Assembly: GCF_004298475.1 (NCBI RefSeq) | Contig: NZ_SCRP01000012.1 | Location: forward strand, 124,001-188,000 | Source: Paraburkholderia sp. | GTDB taxonomy: Bacteria > Pseudomonadota > Gammaproteobacteria > Burkholderiales > Burkholderiaceae | DNA length: 64,000 bases | Reading direction: 5' to 3' | In this document: positions 43,337-51,920 of the stretch, piece by piece | How the letters are laid out: every line of letters starts with the position of its first letter | Position numbering within the stretch: position 1 is the stretch's first letter | Translations under genes and position numbers: made by a program | Notes under the pieces: generated by a model | What the model saw: the letters and a program-made list of their open reading frames with translations, nothing else | Database searches by the model: none | What the model was told of the DNA's origin: nothing

Positions 43337-44455
43337 TTGATCCGCATCGACAACCCGCAGCACGACCACGAAGTCGGCGTCGCCGACGCCACCGTTGACT
43401 CCACCCGCATCGACGACGTTCGCATCGGCGCCGTGCGCCCGCTGATCTCGCCCGCGCTGCTGCTCGACGAACTGCCGGTGCCGGAGCACACGCAGACGCT
43501 CGTCGAAACGAGCCGCGCGCAGATCGCCGACGCGGTCAAAGGGCGCGACGACCGCCTCGTCGTCGTGGTGGGACCGTGCTCGATCCACGACCACGGCCAG
43601 GCCATCGAGTACGCGAAGCGGCTCAAGGAAAAAGCCGACGCGCTAAAAGACGACCTGCTCGTCGTGATGCGCGTGTACTTCGAGAAGCCGCGCACGACCG
43701 TCGGGTGGAAGGGCTACATCAACGACCCGCGTCTCGACGGCAGCTTCCGCATCAATGAAGGCCTGCGCGCCGCGCGGCAACTGCTGCTCGACATCAACGC
43801 GCTCGGTCTGCCCACGGCGACGGAATTTCTCGATCTGCTGAGCCCGCAATACATTGCCGACCTCGTGGCATGGGGCGCGATCGGCGCGCGCACGACCGAG
43901 AGCCAGAGCCACCGGCAACTGGCGTCGGGACTGTCGTGCCCGATCGGCTTCAAGAACGGCACCGATGGCGGCGTGCAGGTGGCCGCCGACGCCATCGTCG
44001 CCGCGCGTGCGAGCCACGCGTTCATGGGCATGACGAAGATGGGCATGGCCGCGATCTTCGAAACGCGCGGCAACGACGACTGCCACGTGATCCTGCGCGG
44101 CGGCAAGAGCGGCCCGAATTACGACCACGCTTCGGTGGCGGCCTGCTGCGAAGCGCTCGTCAAGGCGGGCTTGCGCGAGTCGGTCATGATCGACTGCTCG
44201 CATGCGAATTCGAACAAGGCGCATCAGCGCCAGATCGAAGTGGCGGGCGATATCGCCGTGCAACTCGCCGACGGCGACACGCGGATTACCGGCGTCATGA
44301 TCGAAAGTCACCTCGAAGAAGGGCGCCAGGATCTGAAGCCGGGCGTGCCGCTCAAGTACGGCGTATCGATTACCGATGCCTGCATCAGCTGGGCGCAGAC
44401 CGGACCCGTGCTGGATACGCTCGCGCAGGCGGTGCGTGCGCGCAGAAAGGTGTAA
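43337..44455 (+). CDS. 3-deoxy-7-phosphoheptulonate (DAHP) synthase, AroG type
   Basis: 372 aa with a TTG start preceded by GGCAGGAGAGC. Class I DAHP synthase: VGPCSIHD, MRVYFEKPRTTVGWKGYINDP, INALGLPTATEFLD, GAIGARTTESQSHR and MIDCSHANSNK, which supply PEP, E4P and metal ligands. It catalyses the first step of aromatic amino acid biosynthesis. The N-terminal 30 residues are variable and carry the regulatory region; which amino acid inhibits it cannot be told. It is preceded by a gap with no clear promoter and followed by a convergent exporter gene. Confidence 0.93.
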   Translation: MIRIDNPQHDHEVGVADATVDSTRIDDVRIGAVRPLISPALLLDELPVPEHTQTLVETSRAQIADAVKGRDDRLVVVVGPCSIHDHGQAIEYAKRLKEKADALKDDLLVVMRVYFEKPRTTVGWKGYINDPRLDGSFRINEGLRAARQLLLDINALGLPTATEFLDLLSPQYIADLVAWGAIGARTTESQSHRQLASGLSCPIGFKNGTDGGVQVAADAIVAARASHAFMGMTKMGMAAIFETRGNDDCHVILRGGKSGPNYDHASVAACCEALVKAGLRESVMIDCSHANSNKAHQRQIEVAGDIAVQLADGDTRITGVMIESHLEEGRQDLKPGVPLKYGVSITDACISWAQTGPVLDTLAQAVRARRKV

Positions 44456-44463
44456 GGCGCGCG

Positions 44464-44492
44464 CGGGCGGCGGCGTATTCGCTTGCCGCCCG
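44464..44492. terminator. GC-rich hairpin between convergent genes
   Basis: CGGGCGGC (44464-44471) pairs exactly with GCCGCCCG (44485-44492) around a 13-nt loop, between the DAHP synthase stop and the exporter stop. No T-run follows. Confidence 0.4.
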
Positions 44493-44515
44493 GCTCGTTA
44501 TGCCTTGTTCAGGCC

Positions 44516-46060
44516 TTAGTGCGCGCCCGCCGCGCCGCCGCCCGAGCCCGTCGTCGATTTCGTGATCCAGATGAGCGGGATGATGGCGACGAAGATGATC
44601 GCGGAAATATAGAAGATATCGTTCAGGCCCATCATCGCGGCCTGCGCGTTCAACTGGAAATCGAACAGCGCGCGCGCAGTGGGCTCGCTCACATGCAGGA
44701 GCGTCTGCACGTTTTCGATGGAATCGCGGAATACCGGGTTTTCGGCGAAAGCCTGTTCCGTGAGCCGCGCGTGATGCAGGACCGTGCGGTTGTTCCAGGC
44801 GTTCGTCGCAATCGAGGTGCCCACCGCGCCGCAGAACACGCGCACGAAGTTCGAGAGCCCTGCTGCGGCCGGTACGCGGCCCGGCGGCTGGCCCGCAAGA
44901 ATGATCGCGGTGAGCGGCACGAAAAAGAGCGCCATTGGAATGCCCTGGAGCAGGGTCGGCAGCACGAGATGGAACGTGTCGATTTCGATCACGTACTGCG
45001 AGCGCATGAAAAACACCACCCCGAACATCAAGAACGCGATCGTCGCAATCACGCGTGCGTCCGAGCGCGGCAGGATGCGGCCGACCACCGGCGAGAGAAT
45101 CAGGGCGAATATGCCGAGGGGCGCGGTCACGAGGCCCGCGTCCACCGACCGGTAATTCAGGTACTCCTGCATCCACTGCGGCAGCAGCACGAGATTGCCG
45201 AAGAACACCGCGTACGCGACCGAAATCGCAATCGTGCCGCCAAGAAAATTGCGTTGCCTGAAAAGGCGCAGATCGACGATCGGATGTTCCTCGGTCAACT
45301 CCCAGACGAGAAAGAACGAGAAGCTGATGAGCGCAGTCACGCCGAGCGCGACGATCACGGGCGAATTGAACCAGTCGAGATCCTTGCCTTTGTCGAGCAG
45401 GATCTGCAGCGACGCGACCCACGCGATGAGCAGCCCGAGGCCCACGACGTCGATGGGCGGCTTGCGTGTTTCGGATTCGCGGTGGCGGTAAATGGACCAC
45501 GTCGCGAAGCTCGCGAACAAACCCACCGGAATGTTGATGTAGAAGATCCACGACCAGTTGTAGCTGTCCGTGATCCAGCCGCCGAGCGCAGGGCCCGCGA
45601 TCGGGCCGACCGTCGTCGTCATGGCCCAGAAGGCGAGCGCCGTGGCCGATTTTTCCTTCGGCCAGGAACCGAGCAGAATGGCCTGGGAGAGCGGAATCAG
45701 CGGCCCGGCGACCGCGCCCTGGATCACGCGCGCGACGAGCAGGAACGGCAGGCTCGGCGCGATGCCGCACAGCCATGAGGCCACGACGAAAGACAGGATC
45801 GACGCGACGAAGAGCCGGACCTGGCCGAAGCGCTGCGTGAGCCAGCCGGTGAGCGGAATCGAGACGGCATTGGCTGCGGCGAACACGGTGATGACCCACG
45901 TGCCTTCGTCGACGGAAACGCCGAGATTGCCCGAGATGGTCGGGATCGCGACGTTGGCGATCGACGTGTCGAGCACGTTCATGAACGTCGCGAGCGCGAC
46001 TGCGATCGTCGCGAGGATCAGGCGGCCGCCTTCGAGGGGCGGCGGGGCGGGCTTGCTCAA
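44516..46060 (-). CDS. DHA2 family (EmrB/QacA) MFS transporter
   Basis: 514 aa with about 14 membrane segments. MNVLDTSIANVAIPTISGNL in helix 1, RVIQGAVAGPLIPLSQAILL in helix 4, GPIAGPALGGWITDSYNWSW (motif C) in helix 5. Most likely a drug or metabolite proton antiporter of the inner membrane. I take the TTG at 46060, which has GGAGA 7 nt upstream and gives the usual length; longer frames to 46387 have an Arg-rich N-terminus with no homology. No HlyD-type partner is adjacent, so it may use one elsewhere. Confidence 0.87.
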   Translation of the reverse strand: MSKPAPPPLEGGRLILATIAVALATFMNVLDTSIANVAIPTISGNLGVSVDEGTWVITVFAAANAVSIPLTGWLTQRFGQVRLFVASILSFVVASWLCGIAPSLPFLLVARVIQGAVAGPLIPLSQAILLGSWPKEKSATALAFWAMTTTVGPIAGPALGGWITDSYNWSWIFYINIPVGLFASFATWSIYRHRESETRKPPIDVVGLGLLIAWVASLQILLDKGKDLDWFNSPVIVALGVTALISFSFFLVWELTEEHPIVDLRLFRQRNFLGGTIAISVAYAVFFGNLVLLPQWMQEYLNYRSVDAGLVTAPLGIFALILSPVVGRILPRSDARVIATIAFLMFGVVFFMRSQYVIEIDTFHLVLPTLLQGIPMALFFVPLTAIILAGQPPGRVPAAAGLSNFVRVFCGAVGTSIATNAWNNRTVLHHARLTEQAFAENPVFRDSIENVQTLLHVSEPTARALFDFQLNAQAAMMGLNDIFYISAIIFVAIIPLIWITKSTTGSGGGAAGAH

Positions 46061-46292
46061 GCGTGTTCTCCGCGGATTCGTTGGCTGCACAATAAAACGT
46101 GCACGGCGCGGCGCCGGTTTGGGGCAAGCATAACCGCAATCGGTTGGCGTCTGCCCATGCCCGCACCAACCCGTTTGCGCTCGGCGTATGCTTGCGGCTG
46201 TCATGCGGGCGCGATGGGGCGCAATGGGCGGGCGGCGACCGCCGCTGGCGCGGCGCTCCTGCGACCTGCGGGCCAACAAGGGAGATTTTCCA

Positions 46293-46946
46293 ATGGGCTG
46301 GGAATCGTTCGATGGGGGCTGGCGGCTTGCGCCAGCGGGGGGCGCTGCGCGGGCGGTGGTCGTGCTGCTGCACGGCGTCGGTAGCAACGCACAGGATTTG
46401 ATGCCGCTAGCCGAGACGTGGCGCGACGCCTTGCCCGGCGTTGCGTTCGTTTCGCTCGACGGCAGCGAGCCGTTCGATGGCGGGTTCGGCGGGCGTCAAT
46501 GGTTCAGCCTGCGCGACATCAACGAGAACAACCGCGAAGAGCGTGTCGTCGCGGCGGCTGCGGTGCTGCGCAAGCGGCTCGACGCTGAACTGGCCCACTG
46601 GAGCCTCGGCTACGACGCGCTCGGGCTGGTCGGATTTTCGCAAGGCTCGATCATGTCGCTTTATCACGTCGCGACGCAGCCCGAGGGGGCCGCCGTGGTG
46701 GTCGCCTTTGCGGGGCGGCTCGTGACGCCCGTTGCGGTGAAGAGCCGCACGGCGCTCACGCTCGTGCACGGCGAGGACGACGAGGTGATTCCGGCACAGG
46801 AACTGGAGCGCGCGGCCATCGCGTTCAGCGACGCGGGCTATGCCGTGGCCGCGTACGTCCTGCCGGGCGTGGGCCATGCGATTACGCCGCAGGGCGTGCT
46901 GCTTGGCCGCGAAGCGCTCGTGCGCGCGCTCGAAGTGTGCAAATAA
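46293..46946 (+). CDS. carboxylesterase/phospholipase-type alpha/beta hydrolase
   Basis: 217 aa. The oxyanion region is VVLLHGVGSNAQD (about 23-35), the nucleophile is in GFSQGS (Ser117), the acid is in HGEDDEVIP and the His is in GVGHAITPQG. The pattern GFSQG and GEDDEVIP is that of the carboxylesterase/thioesterase 2 family (YpfH-like), acting on small esters. ATG 46293 follows AAGGGAGATTTTCCA. Divergent from the exporter gene. Confidence 0.85.
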   Translation: MGWESFDGGWRLAPAGGAARAVVVLLHGVGSNAQDLMPLAETWRDALPGVAFVSLDGSEPFDGGFGGRQWFSLRDINENNREERVVAAAAVLRKRLDAELAHWSLGYDALGLVGFSQGSIMSLYHVATQPEGAAVVVAFAGRLVTPVAVKSRTALTLVHGEDDEVIPAQELERAAIAFSDAGYAVAAYVLPGVGHAITPQGVLLGREALVRALEVCK

Positions 46947-47068
46947 ACGCGCCAGTAAGGTGGGGCAAATAAAGCAGCGCCTAAAAACAACAAATTTGTT
47001 ACGGCTTTGGCAACCTCTCTCCGAGTGCTGACGGCCCATGAGCGTGAAAATGCGTGGCCGTATTGATG

Positions 47069-47122
47069 CAACATATATGTTGTATTTATCGCTTGACGTA
47101 CACAACAAAAATGTTGTAGTTT
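47069..47122 (+). promoter_or_regulatory. hicA promoter with two palindromic operator candidates
   Basis: Two sites share CAACA-N4-TGTTG: CAACATATATGTTG (47069-47082) and ACAACAAAAATGTTGT (47102-47117), centres 34 bp apart. TTGACG (47093-47098) and TAGTTT (47117-47122) give a -35/-10 pair with 18-nt spacing, the second site covering the spacer. HicB-type antitoxins repress their own promoters by binding such sites; HicB is the likely ligand. Confidence 0.65.
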
Positions 47123-47156
47123 CTCCTCTGCCTCGCGACAAAAGGAGAAGCAATCG

Positions 47157-47342
47157 GTGAAGTACAGCGAGTTCCGGAAGTGGCTCAAGAAGCAGGGTGC
47201 GAAGTTCGAAAAACACCGAAGCGGATCAAGCCACTACCGAGTTACGCTGAATGGTAAATCAACAATTTTTCCTGACCACGGTGCAAAGGAAATAGGTACG
47301 GGGTTAGTTGAGGCGATCAAGAAGCAGCTCGGGATTAAATGA
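47157..47342 (+). CDS. hicA: HicA family toxin (mRNA interferase)
   Basis: 61 aa with a GTG start after AAAGGAGAAGCAATCG. The sequence is a HicA dsRBD-like fold: SEFRKWLKKQGAKFEK, HRSGSSHYRVTLNGKST and FPDHGAKEIGTGLVEAIKKQ. The conserved catalytic His is in GSSHYRV, with a second His in FPDHG. HicA cleaves mRNA and arrests growth until HicB binds it. It precedes hicB by 97 bp, in a low-GC stretch unlike the surrounding chromosome. Confidence 0.9.
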   Translation: MKYSEFRKWLKKQGAKFEKHRSGSSHYRVTLNGKSTIFPDHGAKEIGTGLVEAIKKQLGIK

Positions 47343-47439
47343 TCGTATGGCCCCGCTGGGGCTGGCTTGCAAATCGCTGTGTATTGGGTTGTATCAACTG
47401 ATAATCTATATATTTGTATTAAATATACTGGAGAAGGTA

Positions 47440-47859
47440 ATGTTGTCGTATCCCATCGTGTTGACGCCGGATTCAAACGGCACGCTGCTTGTCACGTTCC
47501 CCGACGTGCCGGAAGCAATCACCGTTGGAGAGAGCGAAGAAGATGCGCGCGCACAAGCACTTGATGCACTTGAGGCGGCATTTGAAATCTATTTTTCTGA
47601 GAAACGTCAGATTCCGATGCCTTCGAAACCCGGGCGCGCTCAACCCACTGTGACGTTACCAGCCTTGGTGGTATCCAAGGTGTTGCTTGCCAATGAAATG
47701 CTAAATCAAAAAGTGCGCAAATCTGATCTGGCTAAGCGGCTTAAAATAAATCAAGTGCAGGTGGACAGGTTATTGAAGCTTAATCATTCTTCAAAAATCG
47801 AGATGGTAGAGTCTGCATTTGCCGCATTAGGTAAACGCCTGGAAATTCGAGCTGTCTAA
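47440..47859 (+). CDS. hicB: HicB family antitoxin with C-terminal DNA-binding domain
   Basis: 139 aa. The N-terminal part is the HicB RNase H-like fold (YPIVLTPDSNGTLLVTFPDV, ITVGESEEDARAQALDALE, about 4-50) and the C-terminal part is an Xre-type helix-turn-helix (KSDLAKRLKINQVQVDRLLK). It neutralises HicA and represses the operon. ATG 47440 has CTGGAGAAGGTA upstream. The 97-bp gap to hicA is AT-rich with direct and inverted short repeats (about 47385-47430) and may hold a separate hicB promoter, making antitoxin in excess. Confidence 0.9.
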   Translation: MLSYPIVLTPDSNGTLLVTFPDVPEAITVGESEEDARAQALDALEAAFEIYFSEKRQIPMPSKPGRAQPTVTLPALVVSKVLLANEMLNQKVRKSDLAKRLKINQVQVDRLLKLNHSSKIEMVESAFAALGKRLEIRAV

Positions 47860-48189
47860 GCAATCTTTTTATTGGGCACGTCCCTAAAAATCAAGGAGCC
47901 GTAAACGAGCACCCCCACAACAGGCTGGTCAAATCAACGGCGTAATCGCCGATTTCCCCGCTGCGGGACACATGATGCGCCGCTTCGTGATGATGGCGCG
48001 CACGCATTCGCGCATGCATTCGAATAGGCGGCATCGATAAGCGGCATTGATCCGATGAATGGTGCGTCGCACGCGGCGCGCGCCGTCGTGGGACAATAGC
48101 CCCTTTTTTCGCGGACGGACACACGCGGTGCTTTCGTCGTTTCGCTGTGCCGCTCTGCCGTTTTTATTCCGCTTTCATTCCTTCGTGCC
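47860..48189. other. 330-bp gap after hicB
   Basis: No reliable gene. A short GGG-N8-CCC stem followed by TTTTTT (about 48093-48109) could be a weak terminator. The minus-strand frame at 47891-48124 is His/Arg-rich and does not look coding. Confidence 0.4.
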
Positions 48190-49032
48190 GTGAGTCAAGC
48201 CGTTTTTCCCGCGCCCGGATCGTTCATTGAATTGTCCGGGGGCATGCCCATGCCATTCGTCGCGCGCGGCGAAGGGACATTGCTGTTGTTCGTGCACGGC
48301 TCGCTGTGCGACTACCGCTACTGGCAGCCACAGCTTGCGGGGCTTTCGAAGCATTACCGCTGCGTTTCCGTGAGCCTCTCGCACTATTGGCCCGCAGCCG
48401 ATGCGGTGCACGATCAGCCTTTTAGCTGGAGCCGGCACGCGGACGAAATCGCTGAATTTATCGAAGCATTCGGTGCCGGACCGGCTCACGTGATCGGGCA
48501 TTCTCGCGGCGGCAGCGTGTCGTTCGAGTTCGCACGGCGCCATCCGGATTTCGTGCGTACGCTCACGCTGGCGGACCCGGGCGGGTCAGTCCAGTTGCCA
48601 GGGCAGGCGCACGTGCAATTGCCGGAGATCGTCAATACGCTGCGTGCGCGTGCCGTGCAATTGATCGAGTCCGGCGAAGTCGATGCGGGGCTCGAACTGT
48701 TCGTGGATTCGGTCAGCCAGCCGGGCTTCTGGGCGCGCAGCACGCGCGCGTTTCGCAAGATGGCAACGGATAACGCACACACGCTCGGGCCGCAATTCCA
48801 CGATCCGCTGCCTGCGTACACGCGTGAAAAAGCCGCTGAAATTGCGTGCCCCGTATTGCTCATCGACGGCGAGCTGAGTCCGCTGGTCTTTCATCGCACG
48901 GTGGAAGCGCTAGACGAATGGCTCGGGGATGCACGGCGCGCCACCGTGATGGGTGCGTCGCACGGCATGAATCTCGCGCTTCCCGCGGCGTTTAATGCAA
49001 TCGTCGACCGGTTTGTGCGTGAGCGCAGTTGA
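48190..49032 (+). CDS. alpha/beta hydrolase
   Basis: 280 aa from GTG 48190. The oxyanion hole is in LLLFVHGSLCD, the nucleophile is in IGHSRGGS (Ser105), the acid is probably in VLLIDGELSPL and the His is in GASHGMNLA. It is a general alpha/beta hydrolase (epoxide hydrolase or ester hydrolase side of the family), reaction unknown. No ribosome site is visible; an internal Met at residue 19 or 21 could be used. It stands alone between hicAB and the debranching enzyme gene. Confidence 0.8.
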   Translation: MSQAVFPAPGSFIELSGGMPMPFVARGEGTLLLFVHGSLCDYRYWQPQLAGLSKHYRCVSVSLSHYWPAADAVHDQPFSWSRHADEIAEFIEAFGAGPAHVIGHSRGGSVSFEFARRHPDFVRTLTLADPGGSVQLPGQAHVQLPEIVNTLRARAVQLIESGEVDAGLELFVDSVSQPGFWARSTRAFRKMATDNAHTLGPQFHDPLPAYTREKAAEIACPVLLIDGELSPLVFHRTVEALDEWLGDARRATVMGASHGMNLALPAAFNAIVDRFVRERS

Positions 49033-49365
49033 GTTTTTTCTTTCGCGTCGGGTGGACCGGTTTTTTGCTGCGACGGTTTTTTAACTTTTAAATTGTGGCA
49101 GTCCTCATTGGTTTTTTAAGCCTGCGCGTCGAGTAGAGGATTGACGTTCTGTGTCAGCTATTCGTCGTCGACTCTCCGCGCGCCGCACGCCGCGTGACGC
49201 AGTTTTCATGCCGACAAGAGGCGCTCACGCGCATGTACGGGCCGGCACAGAAGCCTCTACAATCAGGAAAAGCGACGCGTACGGCAACACCGCTCTACGC
49301 ATTCAGGGTAAGCGCTGAAGCACGAACTCTGATCGACAAACCCCGATCGAAACAGGAGCTACGCG
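49033..49365. other. 333-bp gap
   Basis: The first third is rich in T-runs (49033-49120). TACAAT at 49258-49263 could be a -10 for the next gene, but no good -35 sits 16-18 bp upstream. Nothing else is recognised. Confidence 0.4.
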
Positions 49366-51636
49366 ATGCAGGATCCCGAGGAACTCGGCGGCGTCACCCG
49401 CGCAGGCGGTGTGGATCATCCCGACCATGACACGGACGGCGCATTCATCGCACCCGAAATACCCGACGTCGCAAGCGCGGACCAGCATGTGCTGAAGTCG
49501 GGCGATACATTCATCGTCAACGACCCGCTCGGCGATATCACGGGCATCGACGATGGTTTATTCGTCAACGACACGCGCGTGCTCTCCTCGCTGCGCCTCA
49601 CCTTCGGCGGGCGCGCGCCGTCGCTGCTCTCCGGCAGCGTCAGCAGCGACAACACCGCGTTCGCCGCGCATCTCACCAATCGTCCGCTACCGCCGCTCGG
49701 CGGCAAGACCACGCCCGAAGGCGTGATCCACGTGCAGCGCTCGCGCGTGCTCTCGGGCACGATGATGACCGAGGCCATCGAACTCACGAATTACGGCACG
49801 ACCGATGCCACGGTGCCGCTCTCGATCTCCTTTGCGAGCGATTTTCGCGACATGTTCGAAGTGCGCGGCTTGAAGCGCGAAGTGCGCGGCACGCTCGTGC
49901 CGCCGCGCGTGGAAGACGGCGAGGTGCGGCTCGAATATATTGGCCGCGACAAGGTCGCGCGGCGCGTGCGCATCGAGTTTTCGCCGCCGCCCAACAAGCT
50001 CTTCGCGGACCGCGCGGACTATTCCGTCGAGTTGCCCGCTCAGGCCTGCGTGTCGCGCTACCTGACGGTGACGATCGAGGTCGAGCCCCTGCCGGGCGCC
50101 GCGCCCGACACGCCGAGCGCGGGCATTTTCCAGCCTGCGCATTGCCTCGCCGATGACAAGGAGCTGCGCGTGGGGCGCGCAGCCGTGCGCGCGGCGCTCG
50201 TGGATTCGCATATCGTCATGCGCGAACGCCGCCGCGTGACGGCGCGCGTGCGTTCGAGCAATCCGCTCTTCAATGCGTGGATCAACCGTTCGATTGCCGA
50301 CCTTGGCTTGCTGACCACCGACTTGCCGACCGGTCCCTATCCGTACGCGGGCATTCCGTGGTTCTCCACGCCGTTCGGGCGCGACGCGATCTTCACCTCG
50401 CTGCAGACGCTGTGGCTCACGCCGGCGCTTGCGCGCGGCGTGCTGCGCTTTCTCGCGGCGCACCAGGCGCGCGAGACTTCGGCGTTTCGCGATTCCGCGC
50501 CGGGCAAGATCATGCACGAGATGCGCAAGAGCGAAATGGCGGCGACGGGCGAAGTGCCCTTTGCGCTCTACTACGGCGGCGTGGACTCCACGCCGCTTTT
50601 CGTCGTGCTCGCGGGCGCCTACGCGGAGCGCACCGGCGATACCGCGCTGATCGACGAACTGTGGCCCGCGCTCGAACGCGCGGCAGCGTGGGTGGCGGAT
50701 GTATGCGACCGCAATCCGCACGGGCTGCTCGACTACCGGCGCGAGTCGGAGGGCGGGCTGGCGAACCAGGGCTGGAAGGACAGCCATGATTCGGTGTTTC
50801 ACGCGGATGGACACTTCCCTGATGGTCCGATTGCGCTTGTCGAAGTGCAGGCCTACGCGAGTTCGGCGTTCGATACGATGGCGCGCTTCGCAGCACAGCG
50901 CGGGCTCGCCGAAGACTCGGCTCGCTACGCCGCGCGGGCGGCGAAGATCCGCCAGTGCGTGGAAGAAAAATACTGGATGGAAGAAGCGGTTTTCTACGGC
51001 ATTGCGCTCGACGGTCACGGCGAGCTGTGCCGCGTGCTTGCGTCGAATGCGGGGCATCTGCTCGCGTTCGGCCTGCCCGAATACGAGCGTGGCCGCGCCG
51101 TTGCGGGCGTGCTCGAATCGGCGCTGTTCCATACCGGATGGGGCGTGCGCACGCTGGCGGCAGGGCAGGCGCGCTTCAATCCGATGGCCTATCACAACGG
51201 CTCGGTCTGGCCGCACGATAACGCGATCTGCGCGCGCGGGCTCGCACGATATGGCCGCAAGGAAGCAGCCGTGCGTCTGTTGCAGGCGCTCTTCGAAGCG
51301 GCCGTCACGTTCGATATGCGCTTGCCCGAACTCTTCTGCGGTTTCCCTCGACGGCGCGGCGAGCCGCCGACCGCCTATCCGGTTGCGTGTCTGCCGCAGG
51401 CGTGGGCCGCGGGCTCGCCGTTCATGATGCTCGAAGCGTGTCTTGGCGTATCGATCGATGCGGCGCGCAACGAAGTTCGCGTCGAGCAGCCGATACTGCC
51501 CGAAGGTATCGACTGGATCGAGATCCGCGATCTGCGTGTGGGCAAGGCCGCCGTCACGCTCACGTTCCGCCGCGTGGACGGCAAAGTGGTTGCGTCGGCG
51601 GATCGCAGCGACGTGAAGGTCGTCGCGTTGCTGTAG
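49366..51636 (+). CDS. amylo-alpha-1,6-glucosidase-type glycogen-debranching protein
   Basis: 756 aa. The N-terminal domain (about 35-250, DTFIVNDPLGDITG and LFVNDTRVLSSLRL) is the glycogen-debranching N-terminal domain; the C-terminal (alpha/alpha)6-barrel includes PWFSTPFGRDAIFTS, EVPFALYYGGVDSTPLFVVL, NQGWKDSHDSVFHADG and NPMAYHNGSVWPHDNAIC, which are GH133/GH15-like motifs with acidic catalytic residues. It would act on alpha-1,6 branches or related glucans. ATG 49366 follows ACAGGAGCTACGCG. No other glycogen gene is adjacent. Confidence 0.87.
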   Translation: MQDPEELGGVTRAGGVDHPDHDTDGAFIAPEIPDVASADQHVLKSGDTFIVNDPLGDITGIDDGLFVNDTRVLSSLRLTFGGRAPSLLSGSVSSDNTAFAAHLTNRPLPPLGGKTTPEGVIHVQRSRVLSGTMMTEAIELTNYGTTDATVPLSISFASDFRDMFEVRGLKREVRGTLVPPRVEDGEVRLEYIGRDKVARRVRIEFSPPPNKLFADRADYSVELPAQACVSRYLTVTIEVEPLPGAAPDTPSAGIFQPAHCLADDKELRVGRAAVRAALVDSHIVMRERRRVTARVRSSNPLFNAWINRSIADLGLLTTDLPTGPYPYAGIPWFSTPFGRDAIFTSLQTLWLTPALARGVLRFLAAHQARETSAFRDSAPGKIMHEMRKSEMAATGEVPFALYYGGVDSTPLFVVLAGAYAERTGDTALIDELWPALERAAAWVADVCDRNPHGLLDYRRESEGGLANQGWKDSHDSVFHADGHFPDGPIALVEVQAYASSAFDTMARFAAQRGLAEDSARYAARAAKIRQCVEEKYWMEEAVFYGIALDGHGELCRVLASNAGHLLAFGLPEYERGRAVAGVLESALFHTGWGVRTLAAGQARFNPMAYHNGSVWPHDNAICARGLARYGRKEAAVRLLQALFEAAVTFDMRLPELFCGFPRRRGEPPTAYPVACLPQAWAAGSPFMMLEACLGVSIDAARNEVRVEQPILPEGIDWIEIRDLRVGKAAVTLTFRRVDGKVVASADRSDVKVVALL

Positions 51637-51784
51637 CGTGCGTTGCGCACCCCAATCCTACCGGTGCGCTTATCGAGTCGGCTGGTTATCCGCGCAGGGC
51701 CGCAGCGTGAAAAGTCATCGCGCGGTAGATGCGTGCGAGCGCCTGCGAATGGCGGCGAGGTCGTCGCGCTTCGGTGCAGCACAA

Positions 51785-51820
51785 AAAAATAGCGCCGCAG
51801 GCTTTTAAGTCTGCGGCGCT
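51785..51820 (-). terminator. acnB terminator
   Basis: AGCGCCGCAGGC (51791-51802) and GTCTGCGGCGCT (51809-51820) form a 12-bp stem with one wobble and a TTTTAA loop. On the minus strand it is followed by a run of seven T, so it should end the acnB transcript. Confidence 0.8.
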
Positions 51821-51920
51821 ACTTACGATAAAAACTACGGTACGAATTGCAACGAGAACCGCGACGAGAACTGCGACGCGAGTTACAACGACAGCATCGC
51901 GCCGCAGCCCGACAACGCGT

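Noticed and set aside
47891..48124. 77-aa minus-strand frame after hicB
   Set aside because: Basic, low-complexity protein with no ribosome site and no family; typical chance frame in GC-rich DNA.
49194..49430. 78-aa plus-strand frame upstream of the debranching enzyme gene
   Set aside because: It runs into the real gene in another frame and has no homology or good ribosome site.
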